Shown: in pieces, positions 22,423 to 33,990 of the stretch
Numbering within the stretch: the stretch's first letter is position 1
How the letters are laid out: the number at the start of each line of letters is the position of its first letter
The notes under the pieces: model-generated
The model's database searches: none
Told to the model about the DNA's origin: nothing
What the model saw: only the letters and a program-made list of their open reading frames with translations
Source: Byssochlamys sp. IMV 00236
Taxonomy: Eukaryota > Ascomycota > Eurotiomycetes > Eurotiales > Thermoascaceae
Direction of reading: 5' to 3'
Assembly (NCBI GenBank): GCA_001931875.2
Contig: MSJH02000811.1
Span: 1 to 34,209 of the forward strand
DNA length: 34,209 nt
Position numbers and translations under genes: made by a program

Positions 22423-22641
22423 CTAATAAGTTAAAAAGAATAGGTTTAAATAGAGTTCTTAAACTATTTAGTTATCTTAAAGAATTAATAATACTCTAGA
22501 AAAAAGAGTATTAGCTTATATAGTAAATATAAAGTATATCTAAATATTTTCTTAATTAAAGTAATAGATTTTTATATAAAGCTTAAGAAATAGTTTCTTT
22601 AAGCTATTTAATTTTATTAAAATAAAATTATTATTAAAGAC
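22423..22641. repeat. Left copy of the terminal direct repeat (Copia LTR?)
   Basis: Closely similar to 33,991-34,209 in the same orientation, with differences mostly of C/T or G/A type. Similarity may continue to the right of 22,641, but the other copy is cut off by the window end. Its position at the 3' end of the minus-strand Copia fits an LTR. Confidence 0.7.
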
Positions 22642-22867
22642 TTTTTTAAAATAAAATCTTTATTATATTAAAAACTATTAGTTTTAACTACTATTTTATA
22701 ATACTCTTCCTTAATCTAGACTTATTAAGTTAGTTAATCTTAGTTAACTTAAAAATCTTAAGAAATTTACCTTTAGCAGTAGTTTAATAAAACTATTTAT
22801 TATTATATCTTATATTTTAATAAATTTAATATTAATCTTATTCTTTTAATATAAGTTATATATATAA

Positions 22868-22964
22868 TAATATATAATATTAATATACTTTAATCTTTTA
22901 TAAGTATAAATATCTTTAATTAATAATAGTAATATTTAATTATCTTTATAGACCTTAATTAGTG
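22868..22964. repeat. Copia internal repeat A, first copy
   Basis: Matches 23,505-23,601 just right of the N gap, with a few C/T or G/A differences. Homology stops at the GC island that begins near 22,965. Confidence 0.8.
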
Positions 22965-23132
22965 TTAAGGACTTAGCTAGCTCTAGGTTACGTAAACTAG
23001 ATCCTTTAACTACTCAGCTAAAAAGACTATAATAACTACGCCTAAGCATAGTTAAGCTAGTACCGAACTATATAGCCTAGTAGTCGAGGGTTCCCGGGGG
23101 TTCGCGGGGCATTACTAAGGCTAGCGCCTTAT
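22965..23132. mobile_element. GC-normal island in the RIP block, possible MITE
   Basis: About 168 bases with ordinary GC content, including a G/C-rich stretch (23,086-23,110), flanked on both sides by mutated Copia sequence. The ends look like imperfect inverted repeats: TTAAGGACTTAGC on the left and, on the opposite strand at the right, TAAGGCGCTAGC. It replaces about 330 bases present in the second Copia copy. It is too short to be a RIP target, which would explain why it is unmutated. It may be a small non-autonomous DNA element or filler DNA; there is no coding capacity and no convincing tRNA-type promoter. Confidence 0.4.
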
Positions 23133-23484
23133 ATTATAAATATCTTATAAGAGACTTTAATACTTTAAAATACCTTTTAAATAAATCTAATAAATATTAA
23201 CTTAATCTATTTATTATAAATATAATATCTAGTTTTATTAAAATTATTAAGTAAATTAAGCTATTAATAATTCTCTAATATTTTTTTTAATTTACTCTTT
23301 TATTTTAAAGGTTAAATAGTTTTAAAGAGTTATATTTATTTAATAAGATACTAATTAAATATACTTTCTTTTTACTTATTCTATATTATAATAAGAGTTT
23401 CTTAATATAATAAAATTAATTTATTATTAATATTTAATCCTGCCTATTTTAAATAATTTAAATATTAAAAATCTTTTTTATTTC
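23133..23484. repeat. Copia internal repeat B, first copy
   Basis: Matches 23,932-24,283 with numerous RIP-type differences and runs up to the N gap. It corresponds to the RNase H end of the Copia pol. Confidence 0.8.
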
Positions 23485-23504
23485 NNNNNNNNNNNNNNNN
23501 NNNN
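23485..23504. other. Assembly gap (20 N)
   Basis: A run of exactly 20 N, a placeholder of unknown true size, lying within duplicated Copia sequence. Confidence 0.99.
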
Positions 23505-23601
23505 AATAATATATAATATTAATATACTTTAATCTTTTATAAGTATAAATATCTTTAATTAATAATAATAATACTTAGTTATCTTTATAGACTTTAATTA
23601 G
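23505..23601. repeat. Copia internal repeat A, second copy
   Basis: Starts directly at the gap edge and duplicates 22,868-22,964. Confidence 0.8.
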
Positions 23602-23931
23602 AGAACTAATAATAAAAGCTTATTCTTCTCTTATTATTAGTTTAAATTTATTTAGATTAATATAATATCTATATCTTATATCTCTTAAAAAAAGGGCTAA
23701 TTACTAAGATTATTTTATAGCTTAATATATAGCTATATATTTAGCCTTTATAGTTAAAGTTATAATAGACTTTTATTTTTTATTTAATTAGCTTATTAAA
23801 CTATTAATTAAAATAAAAATATTCCTTAAGATTAATATCTAATTAGTCTTATTTATTATATAATTTAAATCTAAGTATTTAATAAGTTATTAGTCTTAGT
23901 TTATATTAAATTTAAGACTAAGATATATAGT

Positions 23932-24283
23932 TAATTATAGGTATCTTATAAAGAACTTTAATATCTTAAAGTACTTTTTAAATAGATTTAATAAATATTA
24001 ATTTAATCTATTTATTATAAATATAATATTTAATTTTATTAAGATTATTAAATAGATTAAGTTATTAATAATTTTTTAATACTCTCTTTAATTTATTCTT
24101 TTATTTTAAGAGCTAAATAATTTTAGAGAGTTATATCTATTTAATAAGATATTAACTAAATATATCTTTTTTTTACTTATTTTATATTATAATAAGAAGT
24201 TTTTAATATAATAAGATTAATCTATTATTAATATTTAGTCTTACTTATTTTAAATAATTTAAATATTAAGAATCTTCTTTACT
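23932..24283. repeat. Copia internal repeat B, second copy
   Basis: Second version of the RNase H-region segment, contiguous with the Copia RT to its right. Differs from the first copy by many C/T and G/A changes, so the two are separate RIP alleles and not one locus assembled twice. Confidence 0.8.
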
Positions 24284-26221
24284 TCTTTTAAGTCCTTTAT
24301 CTTATATATTAATTTAAACTCTTATTTAAACTAATAAATACTCTTTATTTATTTTATATTAATTAAGATATTATTAATATATATTAAAAATAAAATCTCT
24401 TTCTTTAAATATTATAATAAATATAAATTAATATTAATCTATATAAAACCTATTTTTTAAAATATTTTTATATAAGTTTAATTTTAATTTCTTATAGCTT
24501 ACTTTAAACTATATAGAGATTAAAAAATTTTTAATATTATTTTTAGCAATATATTTATTTTTAGCAGAAATATTATATAAATCTTCTCTTTTAATATTAA
24601 CTTTATAAAGGTATTATTAATATTTATAATATAGTATTTATAATTCTTTATTATAATAATAGCTAAAAATACTTATAATATATTATATTATAAAGTAAGA
24701 ATAAAGATATACTTAAAATTAATATTATATTTTTAAGTAAACTCTTAGATAATAAGATATATCTTAAGCTTTTAAAGGGAATTATTTAAATTATATTTTA
24801 TAGCTAATATTTAATAGCTAATTATAATATTAGTTTTTAATAATAATATAATTACTTTAAAAGTTCTATTTATTTAAAGTATATTTATTTTAATTTTAAA
24901 TATACTTTATTATAGTTTACTTTAAGTAAAGTTATTAATTATAATATAATATAAGTTTAAGATTAAAATATATTTCTTTATTATATATATTATTATTATA
25001 ATATTTAATACTTATTCTATATACTTCTCTTAATCTATATTAATACCTAGAGATAAGAGATTTAATATAAATATTGCTTAATATAATTTTTTAATATCTT
25101 ATTTATTATTTAATAACTTAATTTTCTTCTTCTTATATTTTATTATATAAAGAATCTCTATATAAAATATAACTTATTTGCTTAATAGAAATAGAGAGTT
25201 TATTTATAAATCCTTATAATTATTTAAATTATTAGAATAAAGATAATTAAGTATTTTCTCTTATTCTATAATTTTATTATAGTAAAAAGTTTCTTTTTTT
25301 TTAAAAAAAATTAAAACTTCTTTATAGCTCTTCTTTTAATTATTAATATTATTCTTCTTTTTATTTAAGAGTATATATATACTTAAGATAATAGATTAAG
25401 TTACTAGTTAATCTTTTAAATTTTTTATTAATATTATATTTAATAATAATCTTTAAAGAATCTTAAGATTTAAATCTTCTTCTAATTTATTTTTAAAGAA
25501 TTTAGCTTAATAAATCTTAATAGTCTTTTTTATATTTAAAGCCTAAGCTTTCTATTATTTATTTATTCCCTTAATATATTTTATAAAAATATAGATTTTA
25601 TCTTAATTTATTAATTTATTTCTCTATATATTTTATAATAGAGATTTAAGGTTTATATATAATATTACCTAATATCTCTATACTTTTAAATAATTAATTA
25701 ATAGCTTAACTCTAGTAAAAGCTTTTTTTAAAGATATTTAAACCCTATTAATTATTAATCTATTTAATACTTTATTTTTAATATATATATTAGTTTAAGC
25801 TATCTTTATCTATAATTTAATTAAAAGATTTAAATCTTTAAATATAGCTCTTATTTCTTTTTTAATAGTTTAATATATTTATTCTATAGCTTTATTTTAT
25901 ATTAATATATATAAAACTATTAGTTTATAATAAATATTAAACTATTTTTTTTAAGTTTTAAAAAGATTTTTAAGTTTTAATATATTATCTAATTATAATT
26001 ATATATTAAGAATTTAAAGACTTATTATTATTTTAATCTTTTTTTTCTATTTATTTAAAATAAGGGCAGTATTAAATTTAGCTCTTATTAAAAATATTTA
26101 TATTTTTCTTAAAAAATTATTTATAACTATTAAGAAATAGATATATTTATTCTTAGACTTTAATATTTAATTATATATATTTATATAAATAAGTTTAAAA
26201 ATATTAGCCTTTTATATATTA

Positions 26222-26455
26222 ATTATTATAGTACTAGTATAGAGAATTATATAAGGAGTTATATAATCTTATAAAGATATCTTTAGTATATAGCTTAATT
26301 TAAATTTAAGCTCTTTAAGCTATATCTTATTTATTAAGCCTGCCTATAATAGCTTATTCTAGTTTAAATTAGTTAAATAAAGATCTTATAGCTAGTTCTA
26401 GTATTAACTATTTTATTCTATTTATTTTAACCTATTCTTAAAGTCTATATTTTAA
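26222..26455 (+). repeat. 5' LTR of the Gypsy element
   Basis: Aligns without gaps to 31,890-32,123. Most differences are C/T or G/A, as RIP would give. Borders are uncertain by about 5 bases because the terminal TG/CA dinucleotides are mutated. Confidence 0.8.
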
Positions 26456-28439
26456 TACTATATAGCTTTTATCTAAGAGTTAATATTATTAATAATATTT
26501 ATCTTAATTTTTTTATTTCTACTAATTATCTTAAATAAATTTATTAAATATATTATTACTAGTTATAGGCTAAAATAATATAAATACTATTACCTAATAT
26601 ATAAATATATTAGTAAAGCTAAGACTATTATAAATAAGATAAACTATTAGATTAAAGTATATTTTTAAAAACTTTAGTAAAAATTTACTATTATTTAATA
26701 GAGACTTAAATAAAAAGTTATTAAACTGAAGATTATTTAGTAATATTAAAAGATCTAGCTTTAAAAAAAAGAATAATAATATATTTAAGCTATTTTTAAA
26801 AGAGATTAGGCTTATTATATAATTATATCTACTATAAATATATTTTTATTTATATTTAAATTTAAGTCTAGTATTAAGAGGCCTATAGCTATTTTAATAA
26901 AAATATTTAAAATATTTATTACTATACCTCCTTTTATCCTTAGATTTTTAAAGAGACTCTTTAATCTAAATAAATTTAAAGGTAATTAAAAGAATTTTTA
27001 ATATTTTATAATCTAGATTTAAAAGAAGATAATAATTAATTAAGATAGATTCTTAATCTTTTAGAGTTATATAGCTTATATAATTAATTATTTAAAGAAT
27101 ATATCTTATACTTAAGTATTACTATATATTAGAAATAAGACCTATATTCTTAATAATTACTAAGAGATTTTAAATATTTTAAAGTATATATTTAATAACT
27201 CTAATTATATAAATAATATATATAATAAATTATTTAATCTCTATTAAATTAATAAAGAATTTAAAATCTTTTTTATTAAATTTTAATATCTAATATTAAA
27301 AGGAGAAATATTTAAAAAAATATTATTTACCTTGCTTAAGTAAGCTATTAATTAAAAATTCTAAGAAATATTATTATATAATTAGTCTCTAAGTTATAAA
27401 TATTATTAGTTTACTAAATTCTTATAAGACTTTAAGAACTATTATTATTAATATATTATAAATTAGCCCTTTATTATAAAGGCTTATATTACTATTTTAA
27501 AATCTATCTAGTATATTTAATCTTTTTTACTTATTCTAAGTTTTACTCTAGTTATAAGATATAATAATTAGCCCTAAAGAAGCTCTATATAAAAGAGTAA
27601 ATTAGCCCTAGTATAGTTATTTAATCTAATAGACTTAAGTATTTTTAAATATTTAAGTAAAAGAGAGTATAGCCTATTATCCTATAAAACTAGCGCTTAT
27701 TTTTATTATAGCTTCTTAAAATATTATATTAAAAACTATTTATACTTTAATAACTATTAGAAGATTTAAATTATAATTATATATAAACTTTATCCTTAAA
27801 TTTTTTAGATAATCTAGTTCTTAAACTTATATAATTTATCCCTTAGCTAGTTTTTAATAAAAAGAGTAAGCTTAAAATAAGTTATAACTAGGCTTAAGAA
27901 TAATATATTATTTAAATCTCTATTACTATTATTTATAGAATTAACCTTAAAAAATATTTATAATAATTAAAATTAATAATACTATTTATAATATTAGAAA
28001 AAAAGAAGAAAAAGATCTATTTATTAATTTATACCTTATTTAATATTAAAACTAAAAGATAAAGATTTATAGATTAAAAATAGGCTAAAAACTAAAAGTT
28101 AAAGCCTATTTCCTTAAAAAGCCTAATTATTTTATATATATTTAATAGAAGAGAATTAGAGAATAGAAAGATTATATACTATATTTAAATAAATATAAGA
28201 ATTAAAGATTATTTTAAAAAAGATATTAAGTTTTATATTATCTAATTAGTATATTATCTTATTATTCTAAGATTTTTTTAATTAAAATACTATAATTTAT
28301 ATTTATAATTTATTATTTATAATATTACTTTTAATAATAATTATTATTAAAAGAATTATAATATATTTTTAAAGCTAATTATAATATTTATTCTATATAA
28401 TATTTTTTTAAAGGCTTTATTTTAATATTTACCTTTAAG

Positions 28440-31120
28440 ACTTAGAAAATTGAAAAAAAGAAATATAGCCTTTATTTCTTTAGCTGCTTATTCTGCTTAT
28501 ATTTAAAGAAATACTTAAATATTTATAATTACTTTAAAGGACCTAGATATTACTTTAAGAATTAAATAAATCTAGAAAAAAAATCTTACTTATTTATTAT
28601 TTAAGAAGTTTAAGAATTATATTAATATCTTTTCCTTTAAGGAGGCTAAATATCTATTATTATATTATTTTTATAATTATAATATTAAGCTATTAAAAAA
28701 GAAGTTACTTTTTTTTAAATCTTTATATATTATATTTTAAAATAAATTAAAAGTCTTAAAAAAATAGATTAAAAAAATCTAAAAAAGAGATTTATCTGCC
28801 TAAGTTTATTGCCTATTATATTCTTAATTCTATTTATTAAAAAGCCTAATAAAGGGATATAAATCTATATAGATTATTAAGCCTTAAATATAATAATTAT
28901 TAAAGACTAATATTCTCTGCCTTTAATTAAGAAGACTTTAAATAACTTAAAGGAAATAAAGTACTTTATAAAGATTAATATTATTTTTATATTTAATAAC
29001 CTTTATATTAAGAAAAGATAAGAATATTTAACTATTTTCTATATTTAATTTAGCCTATTTAAATTATTAATAATATTATTTAATTTAATAGAAATATTAA
29101 TAATATTTTAATAGTTTATTAATAATACTCTATAAGATTATCTTAATATCTTTTATATTATATACTTTAATAATATTCTAATATATAATATAACCTATTC
29201 TAAATATATTTAATATATTTATATTATCTTATAGAAGCTATATAAAATAAGCTTATATATAAAGATTTAAAAGTATAAGTCTATTATCTTTAAGACTAAA
29301 TTTTTAAGTATTATTATTAGCTAAGACTATATTAAGATAAACTTAAATAAGATAAAAATAATTATTAAATAAAAGACCCTAACTTATATAATTAATATAT
29401 AAGCCTTTATTAGATTTAATAACTTTTATTATTAGTTTATTTATAACTTTTCTAAGATAATTATATTATTTATAAGCTTAATTTAAAAGAGAATTCTCTT
29501 TAATTAAATATTTATCTATTAGTCTAGTTTTAAAGCCCTAAAAAAAGTATTTATTTAAATCTTAATTTTAAAGCTATTTAACTAGACCTATAAGATTATA
29601 GTTAAAATTAACTTATTTAACTATATATTAATTAAAGTTATATCTTAATATAATAATAAAAGAATCTTATATCTTATTATATTTTTCTTAAAAAAGCTTT
29701 TTATAATAAAATATAATTATAAGATTTATAATAAAGAACTGTTAATAATTATCTATTACTTTAAAAAATAATACTCTAAGTTTAAAAATATATTATTATT
29801 AATTAAAGTTATTATAAATTATTATAATCTAAAATACTTTATATTAATTAAGCTATTAAACTAATAATAAGCCTATTAGTCTAAGTTTCTATCTTAATTT
29901 AATTTTTAAATTATATATTAACTTAAAAAATAAGAAATAAAGCCTAATACTTTAATTAAGAGATTAAAAAATTTTTTTAAAAAAAGAAATAAATAGCTAT
30001 AATATTAGAGCTAGATAGTCTTAAAAAAGAAGAATCTTAACCTATAGATTTAAAGACCTCTAAAACTAGAAGCTATTATTAGGAGTTAAATAATAAGATA
30101 TATTTATTTTATTAATCTAATAGCTTAAAAGGCTAGAAACTCTATTAAATCTATAAGAATACTTATTTAATCTACTTTAAGAAGTTAATCTATTTAGTCT
30201 AAAGAATTTATTTAATTTATCTTATTATTTAATTAATTTATTAAAATTATTTAATCTATTAAAGAGATAATTTAGTCTATTAAAAAGATTATTTAGCCTA
30301 TTAAAAAAATAGCTTAGCTTATTAAATAAGATTAATTAAATTCTCTTACTATATTTAATAAATTAAAGTATTTATTTAATATTAAAGATCTGCTAGATAT
30401 AGCTTATTTATTTAATAACTTAATATAGTCTATTCTATAAGCCTTAGATTATAAAGCTAATTATTATTTTAAGATTATATTAGCTAATTATTAATAAAAA
30501 AAAGATATTTATATTATAAAGACTATTTATATATCTCTAATTATAATAAGCTAAGAGCTTATTTATTATAAAAATATTATAATAAGTATATATTTAAATA
30601 CTTTAAAAAATATAAGCTTTATATCTTAATCTTATAAGAGTATTATTAGCTAAATATATATTAATATATAAATTATTAGACTTAAAACTCCTATATTTAT
30701 TATTATATTATATTTTTAAATAAAAGCTATTAAAAAGTCTTATACTAGCTTTTTATTTTTAAATACTTTTAATAAAATATTTTAATAGATTTTATTATTA
30801 GACTTATATCTTATTAAGATTATAATATTATATTAGTTATTATAAACTAATTTATAAAGATAAGATATTTTATTCTTTATTAAGCTATTTATAATATTAA
30901 AGAAGTAATATAATTATATATTTACTATATATAGAAGCTTTATAGACTATTAAAGATTATAATATTTAATTAAAACTTTTAGTTTATTATTACTTTTTAA
31001 AAATACTTAATCTAATATTTAAATATTATAAACTTATTATTTAGTATTTATTATCTTAAGATTAATAATTAGATTAAGAGGATAAATATTATTTTAAAAT
31101 AATATCTATATACTTATATT
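28440..31120 (+). pseudogene. Gypsy pol relic: RT, RNase H, integrase
   Basis: The plus strand can be followed through the end of the protease-RT linker (FIITLKDLDI near 28,515-28,550), the RT with YFNNILIY, the connection and RNase H (YNKELL; then LKYFILIKLLN near 29,830-29,865), and the integrase core with conserved spacing up to about 31,120. The catalytic Asp codons have become Asn (GAT to AAT), and many Gln codons have become stops. These are the substitutions RIP produces. The polyprotein cannot be made. Confidence 0.8.
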
Positions 31121-31889
31121 AGCTATTTATAAAATAATTAGATTAATTAGCTATTTTTAGCTAAGTTTATATTAAACTCTTATTATTTTAAGATTATTAA
31201 AATATTATTTTTTTTTACTAATTATAGGTTTTATTTATATATAAGATTTAAGTCTATTTAGCTTATAAATTAGCCTATTATTAAAAATATTAAAGCCTTT
31301 ATTAAAAAGATATAAGATATTATAAATTATATCTATATCTAGATTTATATTATTTAAGCCTATTATAAAGAGTAGATTAATTATTATTAAATCTTAGCTT
31401 ATTATTACTATATAAGATAGTTTATTTAATTAAATATTTAGAATATCTATATTTAGCGCCTTTAGAAGAAACTTAATTAAAAGAATCTTAGTTTATTTTA
31501 TATTATTAAGGTTATTAGCCTATATATTTATTAGTTTAATTTACTTATTTTAATATATATTTATTTTATATCTAATATTAGCCTGTTTTATTCTATTATT
31601 AAAGACCTTATACTTAAATAAAGATAATCTTTATTATTATTTATTAAAGTTAATAGTCTTAAAAAATAAGTTATTAAAAATATTCTAGACTCTTAATAGA
31701 AATACTATAAATATAAAGGCCCTTAATTATAATATACTATTAAATAGTTAGATTATAATAATTTAATTAAAGAGTCTATATATTATTTATAATATACTTA
31801 AAAGATTATTATAAACTTTTATTATTATTATTTAAATAAGCTAAAGCTTAAAGATAATCTTAATAGAGCTTAATCTTAAGAAGGAGAAT

Positions 31890-32123
31890 ATTATTATAAT
31901 ATTAATATAAGGGATTATATAAAGAGTTATATAATCTTATAAAGATATTTTTAATATATAGCTTAATTTAAATTTAAGCTCCTTAAGCTATATCTTATTT
32001 ATTAAGCCTATTTATAATAGCCTATTTTAGTCTAAATTAGCTAAATAGAGATCTTATAGCTAGTTCTAATATTAACTACTTTATTTTATTTATTTTAATT
32101 TACTCCTAGAGTCTATACCTTAA
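31890..32123 (+). repeat. 3' LTR of the Gypsy element
   Basis: Direct repeat of the 5' LTR, same length (234 bases), preceded by the polypurine tract AAGAAGGAGAA. Confidence 0.8.
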
Positions 32124-33990
32124 TATTAATAGTCTTTCTCTTATTTCTAATATTAGCTATAATATATATTATATACTAATAATTTATTACTATTTTAATA
32201 GGTTTTTTTAATATAATTAAATTATATAAGTTTTTAATCTTTTTAAGTTTAAAATAATTAATTCTTTTATATTATAATTAATACTTTTTCTTAATTTTAT
32301 TTTAATAAAATTCTTTTTTCTTTTTAATTTTATTTTAATAAAATCTTTCTTCTTAGTCTATAATTATAGTATTAAGAATATTTTTAATAAGAAGTAATAT
32401 AATAAGTATATACTATAACTTAAGTATTTAATCTAGGAAAACTCTTTTAATAATATAAACTCTATATTTAATAATATCTTAAATTATAACCTTATTTAAT
32501 TTATTTAATATAGATATTATTTTTTATTAAAGTATTTATATATATTTAATTATTAGTAAAATATTTTAATTAATAAAAGTATTAAAAGATTTATCTTAAG
32601 ATTTAATATAAGTAATATATTTTTTAAATTTAATATCTTCTTATTCTTATTTTTTAAAATAGCTATTTCTATATATTCTAAATATAAGATTTTTCCGCTT
32701 ATATAAATATATCTTTATTAAATTTAAATTAGTAATTCTTTAAAATAATAGTTTTTATTAATTATATATAAACTAATATTATTATTTATATATTATTAAG
32801 ATAAATTTTTACTAGTAATATCTTTTAAAAAGTAAATAATTTTATATAAGACTTAGTTATTAAAAATAATTAAAGCTAAGGATTTTAATTAAAATTAGCT
32901 TTTTTTAATATTTAAAGTTTTTTCTATATTATATACTCTTTACTTCTTATCTTTTAATCTCTTATTTTATAAAGATTAAATCTTTTTATAGATTTTATTA
33001 ATTATTTTTATTATTATTTTATCTTAAATAATAAAATTATTAAATATTTATTTAAGAGACTTCTTTCTCTATCTTTAGCTATCTCTTATATTTCTCTAAG
33101 CTATAAATAAAAAGAGATAATCTTTAATATAATAATCTTCTTTATAAATATAATATTTAATAAGAGTTTATTTATTTTTTATTAAAAATATAATAATTAA
33201 TTTTACTTAAAGTTAAGTTTTTATTTCTTTTAAAATAGCTAGAATATTATTTATCTTTAAATTCTTATATATATTAATTATTATCTTAATTATAGTATAT
33301 TCTTTAAATAATATTAAAAATAGTTATTATATTTTAATCTTAAGCTTAATTAAAAAAGATATTATATTATTAAATATTATAATTCTCTTTTTTATCTATT
33401 ATAATTACCTCTAAGTATTTAAAATTATTTATCTAGAAGTTATTTAAAAATATATAAATAATTAAATAAATTAATACTTTTAACTAAAAAGAGTTTTTAT
33501 ATATTTTACTTATAAAGTCTCTTATAATATATATATATTATTAGAGTTAATAAATCTATCTTAATTATCTTTAAATAAATATTTAATAATTTAATATTAA
33601 GTAATTATATTAGCTTTATTAAACTAATTATTATATAACTTTTTAATAAACTTAATAACTTTTTAATAATCTTTACTAATAAGCTATCTTTTTATATAAA
33701 TAAACTATTTCTTATAGTTTTTCTTTAAGAGAGTAAAAATAAATTTCTCTTTTTTATTTTTAATATTATTTATTAAAGATATAATAATAATAAATTAATA
33801 CTATAATCTTTAATAAGATTTAATCTTTATTAAATTTAGTGCCTAATATAATATTAAAGTAGTCTTATTATAAATCCTTTTATATAAAAATAGCTTATTA
33901 TTATTAGTTTAAACTTAAATATTTAAAATAAAATAGTTTTTATTATATAGCTATTTCTCTTAAATTATTATAAACTTAGGCTTATAATTA

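Larger units (their letters stand above)
26222..32128 (+). mobile_element. Ty3/Gypsy LTR retrotransposon, RIP-mutated
   Basis: A plus-strand element with two 234-bp LTRs and domain order RT, RNase H, integrase, which defines Ty3/Gypsy. Visible relics: [21 protein letters not shown] sequence near 28,915-28,970 (RT), YFNNILIY for the YLDDILIY catalytic box at 29,163-29,186, FYYxFIYNFSKI for FYRRFIRDFSKI near 29,425-29,460, KIYNKELLIII for EIYDKELLAII near 29,720-29,755 (RNase H), and an integrase core at about 30,785-31,120 starting IDFIIRLISY. A purine-rich AAGAAGGAGAA (31,878-31,888) directly precedes the 3' LTR as the polypurine tract. TATTA occurs just outside both ends (26,217-26,221 and 32,124-32,128) as a possible target-site duplication. 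Stops throughout make it non-functional. It is inserted in the Copia integrase gene. Confidence 0.87.

Noticed and set aside
23086..23112. GGTTCG-like word in the GC island as a tRNA/SINE promoter
   Set aside because: The nearest A-box-like word is about 130 bases upstream, too far for a tRNA or a standard SINE head.
30200..30350. Tandem-like AATCTATTAAAGAGA-type units in the Gypsy element
   Set aside because: Similar words recur throughout the RIP block, because mutation has reduced it to few word types; I cannot separate a real tandem repeat from this.
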